DNA of 9,919 nt from assembly GCA_016295005.1 (NCBI GenBank), contig JAEDMA010000050.1:1-9919 (forward strand). The letters are read 5' to 3'. How positions within the stretch are numbered: position 1 is the stretch's first letter; each line of letters starts with the position of its first letter. Under the pieces are notes generated by a model, which was given only the letters and a program-made list of their open reading frames with translations, made no database searches and was not told the origin of the DNA. Source of the stretch: Christensenellaceae bacterium (GTDB lineage: Bacteria; Bacillota; Clostridia; Christensenellales; Borkfalkiaceae). The position numbers were made by a program, and so were the translations under genes. Below, one piece after another: positions 1 through 5,374 of this stretch.

Positions 1-3
1 TTT

Positions 4-207
4 TTATTTCTTTTTGTAGTACAAAAAACAATGACAGAAACCTTCGAATCCCGGGTCGGCAATCTGCTCTCTGAACTCTTTACACATACACTTGGTGTCT
101 TCGTTTCTTATAAGTTTGCAAGGACAATATCCGCCCGTTCTTTTTAAGCCTTCTCTTACCGTTTTAACCACTTCTTTATCGGGGTTAAGAATTATTTTCT
201 GTTCCAT
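4..207 (-). CDS. Ferredoxin:thioredoxin reductase catalytic-chain-like protein (67 aa)
   Basis: Small soluble protein whose six cysteines all sit in three C-x-C pairs: C28-P-C30, C40-M-C42 and C58-H-C60. This CPC...CxC...CHC order is the signature of the catalytic (beta) chain of ferredoxin:thioredoxin reductase, where four cysteines hold a [4Fe-4S] cluster and two form the redox-active disulfide. The spacing (9 and 15 residues between pairs) differs from the plant/cyanobacterial enzyme (16 and 8), and the protein is shorter, as in the compact homologs of anaerobes. The likely role is cytoplasmic thiol/disulfide exchange driven by ferredoxin or another Fe-S donor; the partner is unknown, since no variable chain or thioredoxin lies nearby. 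The start is fixed by AAAGGAG about 7 bases upstream. It lies 30 bases behind the folT-like gene with no terminator between, so co-transcription is likely. Family confidence is good; the exact reaction is inferred. Confidence 0.82.
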   Translation of the reverse strand: MEQKIILNPDKEVVKTVREGLKRTGGYCPCKLIRNEDTKCMCKEFREQIADPGFEGFCHCFLYYKKK

Positions 208-237
208 AACTCTCTCCTTTACGTTATTTTACCCTTT

Positions 238-1017
238 TTACGACGGAATATTTATAATAACGGCGACTATTCCCGAAACGAACAACGCCGCGCTTAAAAC
301 AAAGGTCACAACGCTTAACTTTTTACTTTCCCTTACTTCGAACGTAAATTTATTTTCGGGCAGCACTCTCGGAAGTATTTCCGTAAGCGAAAGACATAAC
401 GACGCATTTATAACGGTTACGATTATCTGGAACCACACCCTTACGCCGAGATAAGCAAAAAACGTGGTCGTGGAATTTCTGTCGGTCACGACGTACAGCC
501 AGTTTCCGAGCGTGTTTAAAAACGCCGAGCAAACGACGAAACATATTATAAAACTTATTATCGTTTTAACCCTGTCGTCGCCGCCGAAACGGTCGAAAAT
601 AAACCCGGGGATAAATCCCCAAAGTCCGCTCGCAAGCCCGATTATGGGCAGATACGCGCCGTTAGGCATTATCATACAACCTATAAGGTCGCCTAAAAAT
701 CCGACGATAAACCCTTCTTTCGCGCCGAAAAGGTAACCCGCTATAAAACAGGGTACGGCGACGAAAGAAACAGCGAATCTGTTCGGTATTATAAATATCG
801 TGAATATATTGAAAACCGCGGAAAGAGCGGTAAGAACTGCAACGTAAGAAACGCGCGCGGTGTCGGACAGATTATTGCGTTTTTTCGGCTTACTCAGCTT
901 AAAGTAAACGAAAAGAAGAATAATCGCGGCGGCGAGAATCGCGTAGTAGTACCATCTCGAAACCACGTTGCCGAAAATTACGGCAAAATCGAACGCCTTT
1001 AAAAACAGAAATTCCAT
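238..1017 (-). CDS. folT: ECF transporter S component, folate type (259 aa)
   Basis: Substrate-binding membrane subunit of an energy-coupling-factor importer, probably for folate. The core (about residues 52-215) has the hydrophobic S-component pattern, with a GYLFGAKEGFIVGFLGDLIG stretch at 94-113 and MPNG followed by GLWGFIPG at 131-138, which is typical of FolT. It would work with a shared EcfAA'T energizing module encoded elsewhere; none is in this window. The protein is longer than the usual 170-200 residues because of an extra N-terminal membrane helix (about 22-39) with a basic KPKKR tail and an extra C-terminal helix (about 234-256). Folate specificity is supported independently by the THF riboswitch in its leader. 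The start is set by AAGGAGAG (1027-1034), 8 bases from ATG, and that site lies inside a predicted sequestering hairpin. It is the first gene of a two-gene unit with the Fe-S protein at 4-207. Confidence 0.85.
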   Translation of the reverse strand: MEFLFLKAFDFAVIFGNVVSRWYYYAILAAAIILLFVYFKLSKPKKRNNLSDTARVSYVAVLTALSAVFNIFTIFIIPNRFAVSFVAVPCFIAGYLFGAKEGFIVGFLGDLIGCMIMPNGAYLPIIGLASGLWGFIPGFIFDRFGGDDRVKTIISFIICFVVCSAFLNTLGNWLYVVTDRNSTTTFFAYLGVRVWFQIIVTVINASLCLSLTEILPRVLPENKFTFEVRESKKLSVVTFVLSAALFVSGIVAVIINIPS

Positions 1018-1062
1018 AAAAAAATCTCTCCTTGAAAAATAATAGAAGAGACCGATATATTT
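1018..1062 (-). promoter_or_regulatory. RBS-sequestering hairpin, expression platform of the THF riboswitch
   Basis: On the minus strand the ten bases GGUCUCUUCU (1053 to 1044) can pair with AGGAGAGAUU (1032 to 1023), with G-U wobbles, across an 11-base loop. The 3' arm contains the Shine-Dalgarno of the folT-like gene, so the hairpin would block translation initiation. Seven U residues follow directly and run into the AUG, so a contribution from termination cannot be excluded. AAGAG at the 5' edge of the aptamer (about 1165-1169) is complementary to CUCUU in the 5' arm and could act as the anti-sequester strand in the ligand-free state; that switch is inference. Confidence 0.65.
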
Positions 1063-1077
1063 TGGCTTTCGCCTATT

Positions 1078-1174
1078 TTATAGCGGATGCGCGAAGACAC
1101 CGCAGGTTCTACCTTTCGTTTGCAAACAACATCCCGTTTTGCAACACTTAACGCGCCTTCACTACTCTTATACG
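1078..1174 (-). ncRNA. Tetrahydrofolate (THF) riboswitch aptamer
   Basis: The minus strand carries the conserved blocks of the folT-type THF riboswitch in the right order: AGAGTAG, GCGTTAAGTG (plus coordinates 1145-1154), GGGATGT (1129-1135), AACGAA, GCGGTG and GCATCCGCT (1082-1090). The pairings fit: P2 from GTGAAG with CTTCGC; P3 from TTGCAAA with TTTGCAA; P4 from AGGT-AGA-ACCT; and the diagnostic pseudoknot between GGATG in loop 3 (1130-1134) and CATCC in J2/1 (1085-1089). P1 is short and A/U-rich (UAUA with UAUA plus a G-C pair). The predicted transcription start lies at the 5' edge of P1. The downstream gene is a folate-type ECF S component, the classic target of this class. Confidence 0.93.
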
Positions 1175-1177
1175 TCA

Positions 1178-1206
1178 ATAATACAACCGCGCCGCCCGAA
1201 TGTCAA
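1178..1206 (-). promoter_or_regulatory. Sigma-A promoter of the folT-ftr unit
   Basis: On the minus strand there is TTGACA (1206 to 1201), a 17-base spacer, then TATTAT (1183 to 1178): a perfect -35 and a 5/6 -10 at the ideal distance. The predicted start near 1171 gives a leader of about 154 bases that begins at the riboswitch P1 stem. Confidence 0.88.
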
Positions 1207-1248
1207 TCGTTTGGAATATTTTTTCGAATTATCCCGATACTTATTTAT

Positions 1249-1935
1249 ATGGTAGTAACTTTAATCAGAACTCTTATAATTTTCACGACGCTCGTAGTCG
1301 TTATGCGACTTATGGGAAAACGCCAGATAGGCGAAATGCAACCTTTCGAATTTATCGTAACCTTAATTATCGCCGACCTTGCCTGCATACCTATGGCGGA
1401 TATTTCAATCCCGCTTATTTACGGTATCGTATCTATTTTAGGACTTTTTCTTCTTCATCAGTTGCTTTCGCTGTTAGAGCAATCGGGGAGTTTTTTTAAA
1501 ACGGTTATTTCGGGAAAGCCGAGCATAGTTATAAACAAGTCCGGCGTGGATATGCATGAACTTAAAAAGAACAATATGGACGTGGAAGATTTAATCGAGT
1601 CTATGCGGTCGCAAGGGTATTTTTCGCTAGACGACTTAGATTACGCCATATTCGAATCCAACGGAAAACTTTCCGCTTTCGCTTCGCGGGACGCTCATAA
1701 AAAAAGTTCTTCCCTCCCCATTTTAATAGTGGATAACGGCAAGGAAAACACAAAAAATTTACAGATAGCAAAAATTGAGAAAAGCGAGTTGATTTCCTTT
1801 CTGAAAAGAGAAAATCATAATCTTAAAACCACCGAGATAATGACTATGGACGGCGAAGGCAGAGTTTACCTTAAATGCAAAAAAACGCCGTACGAAATTT
1901 TGTTTTACAATCTTAAAGAAGGTGTAAAATGGTAA
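1249..1935 (+). CDS. DUF421 (YetF-like) membrane protein
   Basis: Member of the DUF421 family (Bacillus YetF/YdfS, E. coli YcaP type). There are three N-terminal membrane helices (about residues 3-20, 33-50 and 54-72), with the hallmark MRLMGKRQIGEMQPFEFI between the first two, then a cytoplasmic alpha/beta domain with GKPSIVINKSG (89-99), an LKKNNMDVEDL segment and YAIFESNGKLSAF (132-144). At 228 residues it matches the family length of about 230. Biochemical function is not settled; some Bacillus relatives are spore inner-membrane proteins. The reading frame stays open back to 1087, but that extension runs through the THF riboswitch and its promoter on the other strand and is not family-like, so ATG 1249 is preferred. 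No Shine-Dalgarno precedes it. Its end overlaps the next gene by 7 bases, so the two are translationally coupled. Confidence 0.88.
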   Translation: MVVTLIRTLIIFTTLVVVMRLMGKRQIGEMQPFEFIVTLIIADLACIPMADISIPLIYGIVSILGLFLLHQLLSLLEQSGSFFKTVISGKPSIVINKSGVDMHELKKNNMDVEDLIESMRSQGYFSLDDLDYAIFESNGKLSAFASRDAHKKSSSLPILIVDNGKENTKNLQIAKIEKSELISFLKRENHNLKTTEIMTMDGEGRVYLKCKKTPYEILFYNLKEGVKW

Positions 1936-2306
1936 AATCTGTCGTTTCGATGATATGCGTTTTTTTCATTCTTCTGTTTTTCGGTATTTACGAAAATATT
2001 TTCATCACTAAAAATTTCAGCGAACTAAACGACGTTTTCACCGCTCTTTACGAAAAAACGGAAAACGAATCGGCAAATAAAGAAGACGTTCTTTCCACGC
2101 AGAAAAACTGGCATAACAAAAAAAAATATCTCCATGCGTTTATTCCGCACACGGAGATAAAAGAAATAGATTTATGGCTTTCGGAAGCGGTGACTTTCGT
2201 CGATGAAAAAGACTATAAAGAAGCGCTCTCTAAACTCGAAGTTTTAATCGAACTGACCGAGCAGATACCCAAAACTTTCGCCATAAGTTTCGAAAATATT
2301 TTGTAG
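1929..2306 (+). CDS. DUF4363 family protein
   Basis: A 125-residue protein with one N-terminal membrane helix (about 5-23), followed by a charged helical region (about 30-118) that probably lies outside the membrane as a coiled or bundled helix. The helix-rich tail with LWLSEAVTFVDEKDYKEAL (about 78-96) and the size fit DUF4363, a clostridial family of unknown function that often sits directly behind DUF421 genes. ATG 1929 lies inside the end of the DUF421 gene (shared ATGGTAA), with GAAGG just upstream as ribosome binding site. The overlap suggests that the two products are made in proportion and may form a membrane complex; this is inferred from gene order. Confidence 0.72.
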   Translation: MVKSVVSMICVFFILLFFGIYENIFITKNFSELNDVFTALYEKTENESANKEDVLSTQKNWHNKKKYLHAFIPHTEIKEIDLWLSEAVTFVDEKDYKEALSKLEVLIELTEQIPKTFAISFENIL

Positions 2307-2316
2307 AGTGTTTATT

Positions 2317-2346
2317 CCCGGCGAAAAGTCTTCGCGGCGTTTTATT
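2317..2346 (+). terminator. Probable terminator after the DUF421-DUF4363 pair
   Basis: GCGAA (2321-2325) pairs with TTCGC (2331-2335) over a 5-base loop, with imperfect outer pairs, and is followed by TTTTATTT (2340-2347). The stem is weak, but it is correctly placed 10 bases after the stop codon. Confidence 0.5.
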
Positions 2347-2353
2347 TAATAAG

Positions 2354-2389
2354 AAAAAAGCGTTTACAATAATTCGGCTACGCCTTTTT
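2354..2389 (-). terminator. Probable terminator of the DHQS-like gene
   Basis: On the minus strand AAAAAGGCGT (2389 to 2380) can pair with ACGCTTTTT (2363 to 2355) with one G-U, around a 16-base loop that includes the last sense codons and the stop, ending in a T tract. It fits the convergent arrangement with the DUF4363 gene. Confidence 0.5.
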
Positions 2390-3566
2390 CCCTGACGCAC
2401 GTCATAACGTTTACCGCCTTTACGGAATCGCCCGAAAATTTTACCGCCTTTCTTATTTCGGCGTTTTCTTCGTCGGTTATTTTTTCCCCGCCGAGCGCAA
2501 GGAAGGTGCCGTAAATCGTTTTAACGAGCGAAGCGTTATCCTTTATCAGTCCTTTAAGCATATCATAATCGATTTTGGCGCGGTCAAGACTTTCTATCTG
2601 ATATTGATAAATTTTACGTGTTTCGCTTTTATTTAATCCGAAGTTTTCTTCCATAAAATCGACGTTTCTGTTATAATCGGGAATTTCATCGAAATTATCC
2701 GGCGTCTGATTAAAACTTATGTCCGAAAGAGGCAGAATTTTTAGGAATGCGTTGAATTCTTCTTTAACCGAACAATCGCCGTATAAAGCCGCCGCGTTCA
2801 ACGCCGAAGAAATACGCGAAAACTCGTTATCGGCAAAATAATCGGCAAGGCACACGGTAAAATAACTTTCGGTCAAAAGCGCTTCGCGTTTATCGAAAGA
2901 AACTTTGAACACCCCGAACGCATCCGACACGCTTCCCGTGATTAAAAGATTTTCGTCGTAACAGTTTTTGCCGCCGCAAGCGCGGTTTATTTTATAGTCT
3001 AAAACGGCTATAAGTTTACTCATAACAAAAGCGTAAGCGTTAAATAAATCGCCTTTTAATAGGTTATCGTCGATAAAAACGTATCTGTCCGATTCCACGC
3101 ATTCCTTATGCTTTTCGTTACCGTTCCCGATAAATATATATTTTTTGAAAAACGAACTGTCGGAAAAAGACGTGGGAACGTAGCAAACGGGTACGTTTTT
3201 AAGCGCGCCGAACAACAAAAGACCGTCGAACACGCTTCCACCGAAAGTTATCACCGCGCGGGTATCTTCGGGAAAATTAAAGAAAGAATAAACGTTTTTA
3301 TCGTTATCCCCGCTATTTTCCGAAACGTAATAAATAAATTTGCAACCGCTCTTTGCCGAAACACGTTCGAACGACGTTTTAAGCGTTTGCATAAAATTTT
3401 CTCCGAGCGAAACGACTACCTTTCCCCCGAAAGCCTTTTCTTTTATAAAACTTAATAATAACTTTTCGAAATTACCTTCGCGGAACTCAAAAAACTTATC
3501 TTTTCCTTTTACGGAAAGATACCTTATTTTGCCGTTAAGTTTTTCGGATAAAACGCTTGTTTTCAT
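2364..3566 (-). CDS. Divergent dehydroquinate synthase / glycerol-1-phosphate dehydrogenase-like protein, probably without metal site
   Basis: A 400-residue protein that reads like the fold shared by 3-dehydroquinate synthase, glycerol-1-phosphate dehydrogenase and iron alcohol dehydrogenases. An N-terminal alpha/beta half carries AVITFGGSVFDG (104-115) where these enzymes have a GGG(S/T)xxD nucleotide loop, then VPVCYVPTSFSD (125-136) for the usual IPxxxVPTT, and YVFIDDNLL (162-170) for the VxID..L strand. The C-terminal half is helical. The metal-ligand Glu/His set is missing: the whole protein has one histidine (H153), outside the expected helices. It is probably a non-catalytic or changed-function relative; substrate unknown. 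The frame stays open upstream to 4001, but that part lies antisense to HU and its promoter, so Met at 3566 is chosen. There is no Shine-Dalgarno; the promoter position suggests a leaderless mRNA. Superfamily call moderate, function unknown. Confidence 0.62.
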   Translation of the reverse strand: MKTSVLSEKLNGKIRYLSVKGKDKFFEFREGNFEKLLLSFIKEKAFGGKVVVSLGENFMQTLKTSFERVSAKSGCKFIYYVSENSGDNDKNVYSFFNFPEDTRAVITFGGSVFDGLLLFGALKNVPVCYVPTSFSDSSFFKKYIFIGNGNEKHKECVESDRYVFIDDNLLKGDLFNAYAFVMSKLIAVLDYKINRACGGKNCYDENLLITGSVSDAFGVFKVSFDKREALLTESYFTVCLADYFADNEFSRISSALNAAALYGDCSVKEEFNAFLKILPLSDISFNQTPDNFDEIPDYNRNVDFMEENFGLNKSETRKIYQYQIESLDRAKIDYDMLKGLIKDNASLVKTIYGTFLALGGEKITDEENAEIRKAVKFSGDSVKAVNVMTCVREKGVAELL

Positions 3567-3573
3567 ACCGATT

Positions 3574-3602
3574 ATTGTATAATACGCAGCTCTCTTTGTC
3601 AA
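3574..3602 (-). promoter_or_regulatory. Sigma-A promoter of the DHQS-like gene (leaderless)
   Basis: On the minus strand there is TTGACA (3602 to 3597), 17 bases, then TACAAT (3579 to 3574). Seven bases further lies 3567, next to the A of ATG at 3566, so the transcript should begin at or one base before the start codon. Confidence 0.8.
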
Positions 3603-3702
3603 GCGCGTATATTTTTTATCGGCGAAAAAAGCATAAATCGGCAAAACAATAAGTTTTTTTCTGCTTTTTTTGTGTTTTTTATTAAAAATTTTCGAAATAT
3701 TA

Positions 3703-3730
3703 TTGCATTTTTTTTTTGCTGTGGTATAAT
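3703..3730 (+). promoter_or_regulatory. Promoter of the HU gene
   Basis: TTGCAT (3703-3708), a 16-base spacer that is mostly T, then a perfect TATAAT (3725-3730) preceded by TGG, which gives an extended -10. The start is expected near 3737, leaving a leader of about 26 bases with GGAGGA. Confidence 0.85.
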
Positions 3731-3762
3731 AACTGTAATAATACCCATCGGAGGATATGTAT

Positions 3763-4035
3763 ATGAATAAGAGTGAATTAGTAAGAGAAATCGCTAATAA
3801 CGCAGGCATCACTTTGAAAGACGCCGGAATGGTATTCGACAGCGTTGTCGTAACCATCACCGAAGCGCTTAAAAAAGGCGAAAAAATCCAGATTTCCGGA
3901 TTCGGTACTTTCGAAGTTAAAGAAAAAGCGGCGAGAGAAGGTCTGAACCCCAAAACGCAGGAAAAAATTAAAATTCCCGCATCTAAAACGCCCGTATTCA
4001 AATTCGGTAAAGCTTATAAAGATTCTTTCAATTAA
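3763..4035 (+). CDS. hup: DNA-binding protein HU
   Basis: Histone-like nucleoid protein of 90 residues that binds and bends DNA as a dimer. It has the full HU pattern: an MNKSELV start, an N-terminal helical dimerization part (1-40), the ISGFGTFEV core (44-52), a DNA-binding arm with the minor-groove-inserting proline in NPKT (P63), and the C-terminal IPASKTPVFKFGKAYKD. The residue before NP is Leu rather than the usual Arg, a small departure in the arm. Two in-frame ATGs exist (3757 and 3763). GGAGGA at 3750-3755 leaves 7 bases to 3763 but only one to 3757, and 3763 gives the canonical N-terminus. It is a single gene with a strong extended -10 promoter and its own terminator. Whether it is the only HU copy cannot be judged here. 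Confidence 0.97.
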   Translation: MNKSELVREIANNAGITLKDAGMVFDSVVVTITEALKKGEKIQISGFGTFEVKEKAAREGLNPKTQEKIKIPASKTPVFKFGKAYKDSFN

Positions 4036-4100
4036 ATTTTTACCCTTTCGGTTTAACCGATTATTTTCGGACGCGCCGTTAAAAAAGAAACAAAAGAAAA

Positions 4101-4131
4101 CGCAAACGGTTAATTCGGTTTGCGTTTTTTT
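4101..4131 (+). terminator. Terminator of the HU gene
   Basis: CGCAAAC (4101-4107) pairs with GTTTGCG (4118-4124) over a 10-base loop, extended by AAAA on the left against the T run at 4125-4131. A textbook intrinsic terminator 65 bases after the stop. A shorter near-palindrome, CGGTTTAACCG, lies before it near 4050. Confidence 0.9.
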
Positions 4132-4163
4132 CTGCAAAAATTTTTTGTCTGTCAATAACGTTT

Positions 4164-4191
4164 TTGACTTGATAACGGTAAATATTATAAT
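4164..4191 (+). promoter_or_regulatory. Promoter of the membrane zinc-ribbon gene
   Basis: TTGACT (4164-4169), 16 bases, then TATAAT (4186-4191). The start near 4198 gives a leader of about 72 bases with no recognisable riboswitch. Confidence 0.75.
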
Positions 4192-4269
4192 TATCATTAA
4201 ACGCAAGAAGTTTTTTCGGGCGGTGTCCGGAAAAATTTAACACAACTTAAACTAAAGGGCATTTAAATT

Positions 4270-4764
4270 ATGAAACAAGCAAAATCCAAATGCATACTTT
4301 TTCTTTGTATGGCTATTTGTTCGGCGATTTTACTGGTCGCGGGTATACCTACCCTTATAATCGGCGCGGTAAACAACACCGCGATGTTGGTAGCGGGCAT
4401 CGTTATGACTGCGGTAAATTTTTACGCCTGCCCCATTCTCTTTATCGTTTACGGTTCGGCAAAGTCTGTTTATAACACCGTAAGAGTTATAGAAGATCGC
4501 GTTTACACGGTAAAAGATATCGCAATGCATACAGGTAAAAACGAGGAAACCGTGAAAAACGACGTTTTAAAGGCTATTAACTTCGGATATCTCGAAGGAT
4601 ACCTTTTCGACGGCGAAAAACTGACTTTCAACTCGAACAGAAAGTTGGGCCCCGAAACCAAAGTCGCGAAATGCGAAAACTGCGGCGCGACCTACGAATA
4701 TCTTTCCGCCGAATCCGGCAACTGCCCCTATTGCGGTTCGCCCGTAAGAACGGATAAAAAATAA
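4270..4764 (+). CDS. Small membrane protein with winged-helix-like and zinc-ribbon domains
   Basis: A 164-residue protein I cannot assign to a named family. Two membrane helices (about 8-31 and 38-62) form a hairpin, followed by a cytoplasmic part. Residues 78-122 (YTVKDIAMHTGKNEETVKND, then GYLEGYL and a strand pair) look like a helix-turn-helix with a wing. A four-cysteine zinc ribbon ends the protein: C135-x2-C138 and C152-x2-C155. Tethering of a small DNA-, RNA- or protein-binding module to the membrane is suggested, but the ligand is unknown; winged helices of this kind also serve in protein contacts. The start is preceded by AAAGGG at 4254-4259, 10 bases upstream. It has its own promoter and a strong terminator, so it is a single gene. 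The domain layout is visible; the function is not. Confidence 0.75.
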   Translation: MKQAKSKCILFLCMAICSAILLVAGIPTLIIGAVNNTAMLVAGIVMTAVNFYACPILFIVYGSAKSVYNTVRVIEDRVYTVKDIAMHTGKNEETVKNDVLKAINFGYLEGYLFDGEKLTFNSNRKLGPETKVAKCENCGATYEYLSAESGNCPYCGSPVRTDKK

Positions 4765-4780
4765 TAGTTTTAAAAAATTT

Positions 4781-4809
4781 ACTCCCCCGTTCTATTCGGG
4801 GGAGTTTTT
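4781..4809. terminator. Bidirectional terminator between convergent genes
   Basis: A perfect 9-bp stem, ACTCCCCCG (4781-4789) with CGGGGGAGT (4797-4805), has a 7-base loop. On the plus strand it is followed by TTTTTGTTTT; on the minus strand by AAATTTTTT. It can therefore serve both the zinc-ribbon gene (ends 4764) and the membrane protein gene (ends 4859). Confidence 0.93.
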
Positions 4810-4858
4810 GTTTTGCGTTTTATAACTTATTGCCGTAACGGGCGGCGTAGATTGACGT

Positions 4859-5296
4859 TTACAGCACCGCGTTTTTTACCGAGATAAGGATATGCGTCGG
4901 AGCGAATATTGCCGCAAACACCATAAGCGGAATATTCAAAAGAAGTACGCCCGAAATCATAAATATCAGCGACGGAATGACCGATAAAAGTATCGACCGC
5001 GCAAGGCAGTTTTTCTCCCATAGAAATATCCATATTATGCAGTACGCCGCTGTAAGGCAGGCGTTCGATACGATATAAACGATTTCGGCAGAAGGAAACC
5101 AAAATCCGAAATAGGTATGCGGTATATTGAAAATCATCAGTCCGAAACAGGCAAACCTTCCGATTTGTTCTGATATTTCCACCGTTTTGTTTTTATATTT
5201 GTTTTTGAATCCGTCTTTATTTTTTGCCGCAAAAAACATGTTCGGTATCATAATAAGAATTATAACGATAAGTCCGTAATAATTAAGCCAACCCAT
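4859..5296 (-). CDS. Multi-pass membrane protein of unknown function (145 aa)
   Basis: Strongly hydrophobic protein with about five membrane helices (near 4-22, 46-64, 70-93, 99-118 and 120-138). A basic loop rich in Lys (about 25-38) follows the first helix and should be cytoplasmic. Polar or proline-bearing positions inside membrane segments include N57-I-P-H60 and P133-T-H135, which could matter for function. I do not recognise the family. AAGGGA lies about 6 bases upstream of the chosen ATG. It lies 76 bases behind the acyltransferase gene on the same strand, with a long stem-loop between them and no clear promoter of its own, so it may depend on read-through from that gene. It ends at the shared bidirectional terminator. 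Confidence 0.75.
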   Translation of the reverse strand: MGWLNYYGLIVIILIMIPNMFFAAKNKDGFKNKYKNKTVEISEQIGRFACFGLMIFNIPHTYFGFWFPSAEIVYIVSNACLTAAYCIIWIFLWEKNCLARSILLSVIPSLIFMISGVLLLNIPLMVFAAIFAPTHILISVKNAVL

Positions 5297-5333
5297 ATTT
5301 TTCCCTTTTTTTACCTTAATAAGGCGATATTTA

Positions 5334-5374
5334 AGCGGCGTTGAGATAACGATTATCTCTACGCCGCTTTTTTT
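5334..5374 (+). terminator. Long stem-loop with T tract on the plus strand
   Basis: AGCGGCGT-T-GAGATAA (5334-5349) pairs with TTATCTC-T-ACGCCGCT (5353-5368), 16 positions with one T-T mismatch, around a 3-base loop. Seven T residues (5368-5374) follow on the plus strand. On the minus strand, where the flanking genes lie, the stem is preceded by an A tract and followed only by TTAAAT, so it would be a weaker terminator or an mRNA 3'-end structure there. Confidence 0.7.

Noticed and set aside
3603..3702. T-rich stretch with two copies of ATCGGC-like sequence, considered as a repeat or regulatory RNA.
   Set aside because: The copies are only six to eight bases long, and the stretch is simply AT-rich spacer between divergent promoters.
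3757..3762. Upstream ATG for HU.
   Set aside because: Only one base separates it from GGAGGA, and HU proteins start at MNK, which gives 3763.
3567..4001. 145-residue N-terminal extension of the DHQS-like frame.
   Set aside because: It runs antisense through HU and through the promoters of both genes; its composition is unlike the rest of the protein and the downstream Met fits the family.
3778..4206. 142-residue minus-strand frame opposite HU.
   Set aside because: Shadow of HU and its terminator, very rich in Phe and Arg, with no ribosome binding site.
4827..5102. Minus-strand frame overlapping the five-helix membrane protein.
   Set aside because: It is an alternative frame of the membrane protein gene, with no ribosome binding site and no protein-like pattern.
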